Below the pieces are notes generated by a model. It made no database searches. It was given only the letters and a program-made list of their open reading frames with translations, and was not told where the DNA came from. This document shows positions 8,468 through 18,863 of a DNA stretch of 21,868 nt, piece after piece. The stretch's first letter is position 1; each line of letters begins with the position of its first letter. A program made the position numbers and the translations under genes. The stretch comes from Pigoraptor vietnamica (lineage: Eukaryota > Opisthokonta > Filasterea): the NCBI GenBank assembly GCA_943704525.1, contig CALSCQ010001396.1, positions 1 to 21,868 on the forward strand, written 5' to 3'.

Positions 8468-10561
8468 CTATTGGGGCGCCGTCGGCTGCGACCCGTACCA
8501 CCACGAGCTCAACCGCGACGCATATCCGTTCGCGTACACACCCTGCCCAGGAACTGGGGCCGCTCCTTGCTGCCCCGCGGGCGACACAGAGCGCGGCGGC
8601 TGTTGCTGCGGCATGTCGTAGCCACCAAACACGACGTCCTCGGGCTCATACCCCGGAATCGAGCGCTGCGACTGGAGGGTCTGCTGCATCTGCGCCGACG
8701 GCTGGCTGATGTTGCGACGCCCAGCCCCGGCTTTCCTCGCGGCCGCCTCCACTTGTTGCGACGGCTCCGTCAAAGCGCGGGACCGCTGCTCACGCGCCTG
8801 CACGGCACCTGGAGCGCCTTGCGGTGCCGCGGCCACGCGTCGGCGCACGCCCGCCGACGACCGCCCTCCCTGCCGCTCAGAGTTCGCGGGCGCGGGCGCC
8901 GTGGGGGGCGGCGCGGCCGCACTCATTACTTGTGACTCGGGACGTGCCCTACGAACGGCCGCGGCACGGGTGGGACGCGCCCTCTGCTGCTGCTGCGCGG
9001 CCTCGGAGCTCGCAGGCGGCGGGACAGGAGCTGACTCTCCGAACACGGCGTCCTCGTCCGCCGAGTCTAGGTCCATGCCCTGTGCGTACTGTCCGCGCGC
9101 GGACGGCGCCGCAGAGTCCTCGGTGCCGTCCTCCTCGTCGATGAGCTCGATCGCCGGCGTCGCGAAAGGTGCGGACGACTGGAGGGGCACGGATGACTGC
9201 GGCGCCTGCCCGTTCTGAGCCTGCGCGTCCGCAATGGCGCGGGCCTGAAGCGCCACTTGCTCCGCCACCATTGCGTGGCCCTGATGAAGAGAGTGTGCGT
9301 GCGCAGTGTTCATTCAGTTAAACTAGTAGCGAAGTCCCATTGATAACGTGTGTGCGACAGAGAAGAGGGGAGGGGAGGGACGTGGGCGCTACTGAACACC
9401 AACGAAACGAACCATCGTGAAGGCGTCGAAGAGGGCGCGCCGTGCGTACACGAATGCCTGCTGCGTCAGCCGCACCGACGTCTCCTTTGCACGATCCGTC
9501 GCCTGTCGCACACAAGACAATACGAACATGTTAGCGGATACTGGCTGAACGCCACCGCGCGCGCACGTTTGTAAATAACTACAGTGCGCGCCCCACACAC
9601 CCGCTCGATGGCGAGGTCGATCGTTTGTTCGTGCTGGTCGAGAGTGGGGTGCACAAATTGGCGGTACATGATGACGGCGCCCTGCGGGACACAAGGCGTG
9701 AGGAGAAGCGTGAGTCGATGCCAAGTGCGCGAAGCAGTCAATTCGAAAGCGACAGCGACGCCCAGTTCAATTGGTCGTTGTCGAGGGTAAACGAAACCCC
9801 AACGACTCGACACGGACCTCAGTTCGGGGCAGTCACAGGGGTTGAACCCCCCATCGACTCTATCGACTCTACAGAGACAAAGAGAGACAGGAGCCGTACG
9901 CGACCGAACCAGCGGACTATCTACACACCCTCGTCTTGGGGGATATGAGCCAGAGCACAAAGAGCATCTTGACCTCATAGTAGAAGGGAAGCCTGCAATA
10001 CTCGCACGTGAGCAAGTTGTGGGAACCATGGCGCAGCAAAAAAGCCAACACGACAGCTGTTCGTCACCCACACAAGCGCAGACCAGAAGAGTTGCAGACT
10101 AGTAACGGTCCATTTTCACTCTCACTCACCACGCGAGAAACGTGTCGCCGACGACTTCCGACGCTGCAAAGAACCCAAACACGATCCAGTACATCATCCA
10201 TTGCTGGTACTCGCGAATGTTCTTGTTCTTGATGGCCTTGTACGACGCGTACGCGGGATACACAAAGCCCAGAAAATTGCTGCGCACGCACACAAAATTA
10301 ACACACACACACACACACACACGCCATGCGCCAGGCGGGACCACGCGACTTTTAAACCAGCCCGACGCACATGTCACAAATGATCGCCTATAACGAACAG
10401 CAGCAAAGAAGGGAAGACACTTGGGGGCGTACGAACACAAGGACGTCACACACACTGGATAGAATTAACCCAAGCGCGCACAGCAGCAAATGAACCCAAA
10501 CGAAGCCGCTCTCAGCGGCCAAAACTCACCACACAACCTTCGACACCAAGTAGGTCACCAT
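8468..10561 (-). CDS. REEP (TB2/DP1/HVA22 family) ER-shaping protein with long C-terminal tail
   Basis: Six exons (10561-10530, 10279-10130, 9992-9929, 9681-9601, 9502-9413, 9280-8468) join in frame to 409 aa. The start MVTYLVSKVVCNFLGFVYPA is the usual beginning of REEP1-4-type proteins. The family core follows: YPAYASYKAIK, EYQQWMMYWIVFGFF, LPFYYEVKMLFVLWL and RQFVHPTLDQHE. The core has hydrophobic hairpins that in known members insert into and curve ER membrane (roughly residues 1-110). Residues about 110-165 continue as an amphipathic helix. The last exon alone encodes 270 residues that are Ala/Gln/Pro/Ser-rich and probably disordered; an acidic patch (IELIDEEDGTEDS) and VFGGYDM-type motifs are present. 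Exon 5 uses a less usual donor (gttcgt) that keeps phase 0. The gene is head to head with CDC123. Confidence 0.92.
10301..10322 (-). repeat. (CA)11 on plus strand, (GT)n in sense of REEP intron 1
   Basis: A dinucleotide tract lies inside REEP intron 1 (10529-10280), about 20 bases from the acceptor. It reads GU in the transcript. Confidence 0.9.
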
Positions 10562-11197
10562 GGTCACTTGCGAGTTCGTGGCGAAGATCGCCCGTTGTCA
10601 CGGACAAGCCAAAAGAGATAGCTACCGTACACACGGCGACGGAGCCTGCACGACGACAAGCACCCTCGCGCAACCGCCGCAAAAATAACGCCGCCGATTA
10701 CGCGCACAAAAACAGCCGCAGACATACACAGACGCTGCACACAGAATAGAGCTCTTCACAAGTGAAGCACGGCAAGTTTAAAAGCGTAGCTGTCGACGTG
10801 TCGGGTGCGCGTGTGTATGTGTGCGTGAAACAAGGCACAAAAAACGCCGGGGCTCACGGTCGGACAATTAGATTGGATCTCGAAGGAAAACCGGCGCAAA
10901 TTGAAGTCATTTTCAGATTAATTTGAAAATTCACCGGTCCATACACAGCCAGTACTGAACGCTCGACAATCGTCATCAATTTTCAGCCAATGGGCGTGCG
11001 CCGAATGTGATCACGTGATGACACGTGCGTCGTCCGATGAGGAAAGCGGCCAGGCGCACATGGCTCGTGCTGACTCACACGCGCCTCACGCAACATCACA
11101 TAACCCTCTCTTCATTTTGTACAAGAGGCGCATAGCGCTCGTCTTGTGACAGTCTTCTCTCAGTGCAGGACGCTTGTCGTTGTTGAGTGTTGCAATC
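10562..11197. promoter_or_regulatory. Shared divergent promoter region between REEP and CDC123
   Basis: These 636 bp separate the two start codons, and no gene is seen inside. Visible elements are an inverted CCAAT box (ATTGG, 10872-10876), a CCAAT box (10987-10991), two CACGTG boxes (11012-11017 and 11022-11027), the first inside the 10-bp palindrome ATCACGTGAT (11010-11019), and a 22-bp near-perfect palindrome at 10909-10930 (ATTTTCA...TGAAAAT). They resemble CCAAT-binding and bHLH/bZIP sites known from other eukaryotes. That they act on both genes is inferred from position. Confidence 0.55.
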
Positions 11198-12995
11198 ATG
11201 TCGGCATCTACCGCCCCGCTTCCATCCCACATCGATCACTGCGCCTTCTCGTCGTGGTACCCGAGGTTCAAGTCGATTACGATCAAGAGCCACATCATTC
11301 CTCTCTCGGAAGAATTCGTTGCTTATCTCAATGCGGACGGCGTCTTTCTTCCCGAGAGGTGTGTGTGTGCGCCCTGCGTGTAGCTTGCAGCCTGCCTCGG
11401 GGGTGTTTGGCTGACCCCCGGTTGTTTCCTGCAGCACAATCCCCGCACCCGATCGGAATGGCAATGACAGCGAAGAGTATGACACGGACGAGTGGCGTTC
11501 ACGACCAGACGAGCCGTCCGATGGAGACGCGGTGCGTGATTCGTTGCTGCCTGCTGTGTTGAAGAGGGGTGCGGAGTGCTGAGTCAGGGCTGCCGTGCTC
11601 GCAGGACCTCGCGCCGCAATTCCCCGAGCTCGAGGAGCGCATTGTTGCAGCCATCGAAGATCTAGACGGTCGTGTCTTCCCGAAGCTGAATTGGAGCGCA
11701 CCAAAGGCGAGTGTGTGGACGGCGGTGGCGGACGCGTGTGAGTGCCAATGACTGATTATTTGGCTGTTGTTGGCATTGCAGGATGCGACGTGGATTTCGC
11801 CAACGGGCACGCTGATGTGCACAAGCCCCGGCGACGTCTTCCTTCTCCTGAAGAGCTCTGACTTTGTGTCGCACGATCTCGGCCATGCTTACGACGATTG
11901 CACGGAGGGCGCGCGGCCACAGCGACCCGCCGCGTTCGAGCTCGTTCTGCGCCGATGGACGGACATTACGACGTCGACTGAGTTTCGTTGCTTCGTGAAG
12001 GGACACCGCCTCGTCGGTGCGTTGACAGCCGCTGCGTCCATGCGCGTGCCGTTAAGCGAAGGCTACTTATTGGCCTGTAGCTTGCATTAGTTACATCCCC
12101 CACATATTCGGTTCACTGACGTGGTGCGTGTGCGGTGAGCAGGCATTTCCCAGCGCGACTGCAACAACCGGTATCCCTTCATTATCGAACAGCAGAACGA
12201 CATTCGCGAGGCTATCGCGCGCTTTTTTGACGCGAACATTCGCGGGCGCTTTCCTGACGACGCCTGTGAGTTCGGCGCCGTCTTCGTTCCCCACCGACGA
12301 CTCCTCCTTCTCTCCCACCTAACCGGCACAGTGACGGTTGACCCCCTGCACCCGCTTTTCAGCAACTCATTCTGTTTCCAACTCACGCAGTTGTGTTTGA
12401 TGTGTACCTCACGTCGCTCACGCGCACGCGACTCCTCGACATCAATCCGTGGGCGCCATCGACTGATGCGCTGGGCTTCACGTGGTCAGAACTGGACGGT
12501 GAGTGTCAACGCATTGCGCCACTCTCGTGCCAAGCGTTCTTCTTCTCTGTTTCTGACGCTCATGCCTCTTTCATTTGTTGCAGAAATGCAAGTGGAGGCG
12601 CAGGATCTCAACACACCGACGGACGCCAGCACTGTGAGTAGCCTCGACAGCTTCCCTTTATGCGCCGGATGCGTGTGCGAGTGTTGTGCGTACATTCGTG
12701 CGTGCGCGCGCGTGCGCGTGTGTGTGTACGCGAGTGTGCCTGTGCGTGCGAGTGAGTGCGTGAGAATCCATTGCTCAAAGACGCGTTTGCCTCTCATGGT
12801 TTGCAGGTAATTATGCGCGTGGTTGAGTCGGGCATCATGCAGCCCGCCGCGCACCTCTCTTATCGCCTCCCGCGTGATGTCATCGGCCTGGCGTGCGGCG
12901 AAGACATTGAGACATTCGCCGACCGTTTTCGCGCGGGAGATTTTGGGCAGCGCAATGCGGCGGGTGACGACAGCGACAGCGACCTTGAGAAGTGA
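11198..12995 (+). CDS. CDC123: CDC123 (D123), eIF2 assembly chaperone with ATP-grasp fold
   Basis: Eight exons (11198-11358, 11435-11531, 11605-11706, 11782-12016, 12143-12265, 12391-12498, 12584-12633, 12807-12995) join in frame to 354 aa, close to the usual 330-360 of the family. The start codon at 11198 gives [20 protein letters not shown], matching the family N-terminus. Family hallmarks follow in order: the HCxFSxWYP motif, [66 protein letters not shown] and LSYRLPRD. These include the acidic/Asn residues (DIN) that bind Mg-ATP in this ATP-grasp-like protein. Known members act in the cytoplasm on eIF2 gamma to build the eIF2 trimer and so control translation initiation. The C-terminus is acidic (DDSDSDLEK). 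Intron 3 uses a GC donor. The gene shares its promoter region with REEP. Confidence 0.95.
11707..11781 (+). other. GC-AG intron in CDC123
   Basis: After the codons for APK the sequence is AAG|GCGAGT, and the intron ends in attgcag before GATGCGACG. Only this GC donor joins the conserved LNWSAPK to DATWIS in frame. The nearest GT donor (near 11740) would create a stop at the junction. AAG|GC(G/A)AGT is the usual context of GC-AG introns spliced by the major spliceosome. Confidence 0.8.
12670..12760 (+). repeat. GT/GC-rich tract in CDC123 intron 7
   Basis: Imperfect alternating GT and GC repeats occupy most of intron 7 (12634-12806). The sense RNA is GU-rich. Confidence 0.85.
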
Positions 12996-13278
12996 AGGGC
13001 ACATTGGGACGGATGAAAATGCTATTTATCTCGCCGGTGTCGGCCCGAAGCGCGACGTGCCGCCGAAGCGGGGATGCCATGCGCACACGGGTTCATTTGT
13101 TGAAGCCCGACTGCTGCACCGGCAGCGCGGCAATCGAGACGGCCTCTCACGTAAGCGAAGGGTGGACTGACGACATTATCTCGTGCCATTTTCTTGTCAC
13201 CGAATGCGTTGACGCGTTTGTTGCGTGGCCGTGTTGTCCCCAGTAAAACGGTTGATTGGCCGGTCGCGAGTGGCGTGG
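12996..13278. other. Gap between convergent CDC123 and CDF genes
   Basis: These 283 bp contain the two 3' untranslated regions. No coding frame of note and no standard AATAAA on either strand is seen, so the polyadenylation signals are probably variant. Confidence 0.5.
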
Positions 13279-15400
13279 TCACGGCGAGTTGTTCCGCTCG
13301 GGATCGAGATGCTCTTGGCTCGGCGCGTGGGCGTCCTCGTAGTCGACGTGCACGTACGCGCGCTCGATCTCAGGCATGTGCTCGTACTTTCGCTGTTACA
13401 AAGCGCGCCAATTCACACGAGTCAGTGAGAGAGCCAAAACACTGTTCGCGCTCAAAACCAAGAGGCATTCGCAGTGCAACGACAGCAGACATAGACGGCG
13501 CAGTTTCAAACACACCGACCTGCAGCCGCTCCCCGACGTCGTGGGCTTCGCGAAGGGAGATGTCTGCCGGCAGCACAATGTCCACCTCGGCCGTGTAGCC
13601 ACTGCCGCTGCGATACGCGCGCACTGTGTCGATTTTGGTGACGCGGCGGTCGTGGTTGCACGCGAGGAACGTAATCTCTTGCAAGAAGTGCGGGTCGGCC
13701 GCCGCGCCCTGAGAGCGCATGCGCAAGCACGCACGCGCATGTAAGTAACCTCTGTGAAGTGCATCTATACGCGTTCGTGTTGGCCAAGGGGAGGCAACAA
13801 CCCACCGACACGTCGCTCGCCGTGCGGAGTCCCGCGCGCGCCCAGTTCCACAGGATGAACAGTCCCACAAGTATGGCGCCCATCGGATCCGCAGGCCACC
13901 ACACGTGCGCGCCGACGAACCCGCACACGAGTGCCACGACGTTGCTGCGTCGAATTACAGCGATCACACACGTGAGAGGCGAAACACTAAGACGCAGAGC
14001 ATACGAGCACGCGAAGCCCCTTACTCGCCCGTGCGAATGCGCGCGTCGCCATGCATGGCACACACCTTACGACGTCGTTGCCGTGGTCCAGCGCAAGCGT
14101 CCTCACAAGCACGTTCTTGCTCGACCGGCAAAGCACGAACATTGCGAGTTTTGCGACGACGGTGAAGCCGACAAGCGCCAGCGTCGGCGGGCTGAGATCG
14201 ATTTCACGACCGCCCGCGATAATGTCGCGCACACCCTCCGACACGAGCTGCGCGGCGGCCGTCGCCATAACTGCCGCACACGCAATCACCGCAATGGGCT
14301 GCAAACAGAGACGCCGAGAGGAGCACAGCGGAGATGTCAACACCATTCTTCGTCGGCACGTGTGCGTTGCGTGCGAGTGCGAGCGCGTTTGCGTGTACAT
14401 ATGGGCAGCACGGGCAGCTTGCGTGCGTACGCACAAGTGCGAACATGCAGACGCACCTCGAGCCTCGACCGTCCCCCTGGGTATTCGAGGCGGTTGACGG
14501 ACCGCATTTTCCTGCTCACAACCCACATGACCGTCCCCGTGAACAGATCGAGCGACGAGTCGACGAGTGACGAAATCACGGAGAGAGATCCCGACAGCGC
14601 CGTCGCCGTGATCTTGCACACGAATAGAAGGACGTTCAGCGCAAAGCTGGCCCTCGTCAGCGCCAGCGCGCGTCGGCGGTCGCGCTCGGCCGCGTCGTCG
14701 GTGCTAAGAGGCGAACCCACTCTCTGCTTCCTTTCGTTCGCGCGCGCTCCCTTCTGGTTCGCAGGCATGCTGCGCTCGTCCACACGATCGACCGGCACAG
14801 CGTCGTAAGCGAACGATTGCCCTGCGCGCCCGGCAAGGAGCGCAGTGGAGCTGACGGCGGGAGAGGGAGGAACGAGATCGCCGAGGTGCGCCGACACAGA
14901 CGCGCGCCCGGAGACAGGGGACGTGGGCGACATGAACACGACGGAGGGCCCCGCATCGCGCAGTCCGTGCAGAGCTTCGTTCTCAACGAAGCGGTCGATG
15001 AGGGCGTTCTGGCGGCGATAGAACTCCTTCACCCTGGACGGCATTCGCCGCTGCACGGAGTCAAAGTAGTTAGCGCCGTGCGCCTAGGCATATGCAGAAC
15101 TGTGACTCGGCAGGGGATCTGTGCGACGTCGGCGACACATTAGCGCCGTATGCATGCGACAAGTGCGACGAGGCCCACCCATTCCTCTGAGTCTGTGCGT
15201 TGCTTCCGAGAGATAAATTCGGCAATATTCATGCGCCACGACTCGCTGTGTGTGTGGCTTTCAGTGCCACGTATGCGAGGTAACTCGTCGGCGCTCGATT
15301 CGTCGCTCTCACCGTCGGTGTCAATGTGCACGACGACATCGCGTGCGTCCGACACCCGCGGTTTGTCGGCGACTATCCCCGTCTCCATGCTTACTTTCAT
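13279..15400 (-). CDS. Cation diffusion facilitator, Mn-type (MTP8-11-like)
   Basis: Six exons (15400-15179, 15050-14457, 14298-14066, 13944-13806, 13708-13520, 13392-13279) join in frame to 496 aa. The start MKVSMETG is the first ATG in the frame; MET at 15388 is an alternative. A long acidic/Ser-rich cytoplasmic N-terminus carries VKEFYRRQNALIDRF. Six membrane helices follow. Helix 2 carries the metal site LVDSSLDLF (DxxxD); EYPGGRSRLEP precedes helix 3; helix 5 has DHGNDVVSN (DxxxD); helix 6 lies around PMGAILVGLFILWNWA. The cytoplasmic C-terminal domain has the family's FLQEITFLACNHD, IDTVRAY, EVDIVLP and AYVHVDYED. DxxxD in both helix 2 and helix 5, rather than HxxxD in helix 5, is the known signature of manganese CDF transporters, so Mn2+/H+ exchange into an internal compartment is inferred. 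It lies downstream of the kinase gene on the same strand. Confidence 0.93.
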
Positions 15401-15737
15401 GGAGCGCCGCCGCGATGGGGTCTGCGACGATGTCACAAGGCCCAAAGACAGGGCTCCTCTCTCGTTGCGGTGTGAATGCGCAGAGGAGAAGGAGGGCAGT
15501 CGATCGAGTTCAGCCGTTCGCTGTCGTCACTGGCGTCGCACAATGGAAAAAAACTGTAACAGATTCTCGCACAGCTGCTTTACTTAACGGGCATTTCATG
15601 TGCGTGTCTTCGCCGAAAAATAGAACAAATGTATGACGATGGAATGCCCACATTTAGTATTTTCCCGCAAAGCGGATTGACCAATGGGAGCGCTGGAAAG
15701 AATAGCGGCAACCATTCATACATCACACACAACCTTT
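15401..15737 (-). promoter_or_regulatory. Gap between the kinase gene and the CDF gene
   Basis: These 337 bp hold the kinase 3' end and the CDF promoter. A small inverted motif ATTGACCAAT (15676-15685) contains a CCAAT box in both orientations. No other gene is seen. Confidence 0.4.
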
Positions 15738-18700
15738 CTACTCGTTCGCGCGCTTCTGGTAAACGGCGAGGTACGCCTCGTACTCGTTCTCCGGCTCAAC
15801 TTCGAGATACTCCTCGTTGGTCTGCGGCGTGAGCATCTTCTGCAGAGACGCAAAGAGGGAGACGAAGGAGGGGCGCGCCCTGCTCGACTCGATCCAACAC
15901 GAGCGCATGAGGGCGTACACGGCGTCGTTCGCCATCTGCGGCAATGAACGTGGAAACGAATGAGCATGAAGGAATAAGCACGTCGCCCATAATCTATCCG
16001 CAGGCGTTCCCATACGTCCCATCGGCACGCGTGACGCGCACAAGTGCCAGTGACAATGGATAGCGCCATCGTCGCACGGACACGAGCAACGGATCTCACC
16101 CGTGGCTTCTCCAGGCGTTCACCGCGCTCAACGAACTCAAGAACTTGCTTGTTGTCCAGTTGCTTGTCTGCGGAGTTGAAAATTGTCACTCGTCAATGCC
16201 ACATGGCGAAAAACAACTGCAACACACGCGTGCTACTCACAAGGACGTTCGCCGAGAGCGAAGACCTCCCAAATCGTCACGCCAAACGCCCACACGTCGC
16301 TGTAAGAGAGAACGCGTGTTGTAGTCAGATAGGGCACACACGTAGTGCAAAGGCAGGGAGAAGACATTGTCGGGCAGCTGCGGCACTTTGCGCGTGTGTG
16401 CTTGTGCGTTGTACCCACGAGGCGGTCGAGTACTTCTTGTAATTGATGGCCTCTGGCGCGGACCAGCGGATCGGAATCTTCCCTCCCCTGCGAGAACACG
16501 GCGGAAATTGAGCTCCAAACGATTTCGCGTGAAAACGAAGGCAGAGAGAAACGCGACAGTTGAACGGTGAAGGCACAACAGTGGGGAGGAAAACAAAGTG
16601 ATAGCAGCAGCGGAGCACAACCGAACGCGCGCACGAGCAAAACGACGCACCTCGACACGTAGTAGTTCTCATCGTCGAGTGACCTCGACAGGCCAAAATC
16701 CGCGATCTTGCACGTGCCGTCGGCTGCGACGAGCACGTTGCGAGCCGCAAGGTCCCTGCGGACAGCAGCGTGCATGAAGTGACATCAGTACAGCCGCATC
16801 ACATCCTGTATCGACCCACTCTGCGAGCCGTAAGTGTGTGTTGCAAATCACGCCCACCGGTGCACGAGCTGTTCCTTCTCGAGGACGACCATTCCCGCGG
16901 CGATGTCGCGCGAGATCTCGAGGAGGCGGTTGAACGAGAGGTCCAGCGCCTTCTTGGCAATGTACGAGTCGAGCGAGCCGTTCTGGAGGAACTCGGAAAC
17001 GATGAGCGTGGGCTGCCGCTTCGTGACCACGCCGACTAAGTGAACGATGTTCGGGTGCGAAAAGCTGGAATGGCGCACGAAAGCGAGGAGAAGGAAAGAA
17101 GACAGGCACGCAAGATGCGAACGTCAGCAAGTGACCCACTTATATTGCCGCGCAACACCATCAACGCGCTCGGGGAGAGGCACCCGCAGCACATTTTTCT
17201 GTCTCGCACACCCACCGGGACATGAGCTTGGCTTCCTTGAGGAATGCGGCGCGGTCGGCCTCTGCGGCGTCCGACTTGAGCGACTTGATCGCGACTTCCA
17301 TGCGCTTGGCACCCTTCTTGTACACGCCGCGCCGCACTTCGCCAAAGTTGCCGGCGCCGATGGTTGCGCCTATCTCGAGCGAGTCGTAGGGAATTTCGAG
17401 CGAGTCTGCAAGCAAAGCGAGTGCGCGAGTGTGCAAGACCGTTTGTTATGTGTGAGCGATAGAATTGTTGATGCAAGAACAAGTTGGAACAAACAGACAA
17501 TAACAATGAAAACAGGCGCGCGGGATGAGAGACAAGTAGTGCAACTCCTAACGGCGGACTCAGCCCCCCCCCCTCGCAGCGACCCGCCGAGACCCACCCG
17601 TCACGACATACTCCTCCTTGTCAACGTCGACGTAATTCTCGACGTCCTTGTAGTCCTCGACGTTCTTGTACGGGTTCGCCGCCCTCCCCAGCGACGTGCG
17701 CGCAGTCGGTATCTTGAGGTCCACCGGCACCATCTCCATCATGCCCACCTTCGCCTCCTCGTCCGTGCCCTTGCGACTGTACAGCTGCACCTCCGACTGC
17801 GAGAAGTCCGAGTGCGACGCGCGCGCCTTCCGCCGCCGGTACAGAAACACCGCCGCAATGGCGCCTGCCACAGCAGCTATGCCGCCAACAGCAGCACCCG
17901 CAGCAAGCCCAACGCCGCCGCCGCCACCGGACCCACCACCCGTTTCGCCGTTTCCACCGCCGCCGACATTTCCACCGCCACCACCGCCACCGGTCGCGGT
18001 GGGGCTCGCAGGGGGCGTAACGGGCGGCGCGTGCGATGGCTCAACAACGCCGCTGGGCACGCCCGTGGCCACGTATGTGCTGGTAGCGGCGGCTGAAGAA
18101 GTCGACGGTGCCGCTTGTGCCGTGGACGTGGGCGCCGCCGTTGGGCTGGCAACCGCGGGTGGATTGACGACTGCGCGCGTCGACGTTGACTGCGCGGTGG
18201 TCGACGGCTTTGTGACGACGGAGAGGAGGGACGTTCCGCTGGCGTCCGTCAGGTCCATCGTCACGCCAGGCCCGCCAAGCGCCTCCCCAAGCGTATTTGC
18301 GGTCGATTGGACAACAAACGCTGTCAGCGCGTCCTTCACGACGGCCACCGAAACCGTCGCGCCCGTGCTGTCGCTCGCGATGAAGGCTACGTAAATATCG
18401 GCAGAAGGAGCGTTTGCGGGGAGTGGCACGGCGACAGGCATGGCGCTTACAGCCATCAGCGCTTGGGTGACGGCGCGCCAGATGGTCGCGCGCAGCTGCT
18501 CGAAGGCGTCGACCGGCAGCGAAGCCGCACGACGGGACGCGGGGAGCTTAAACCTAAGAAGTGCCGTCGCGCCTGACGCCGTGCCCGCGCACGCGCAGAG
18601 GCCCGGGGCTGCGTAGCCAAGGCCGCAGGAAGACGTGCACGGGCTGCACCCCGTCGTCGAGTTGAAGTAAAAGCCGTACTGGCAGGGCGTCGATTCCTCG

Positions 18701-18808
18701 ACTAAGGTGGGACAGGAACAACTGGTCACGGACGGCACCGCGCACGCATTGTGATACGATACGCCATGCCTAAGAACAACGTTGCCCACACACACACACA
18801 CACACTCG

Positions 18809-18863
<55 letters not shown>

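Noticed and set aside
8709-9218. 169-aa plus-strand open frame
   Set aside because: Mirror of the GC-rich last exon of REEP; no start context, splice sites or domain support.
11707-11760. Continuing CDC123 exon 3 to the GT donor near 11740
   Set aside because: The junction with GATGCGACG would create a stop and break the conserved APK-DATW join.
13759-14808. 349-aa plus-strand open frame
   Set aside because: It lies antisense to CDF exons and introns and is rich in Arg/His; the minus strand explains the region fully.
17047-18096. 349-aa plus-strand open frame
   Set aside because: Antisense to kinase exons 6-8. Low-complexity Arg/Pro/Ala composition and no family features.
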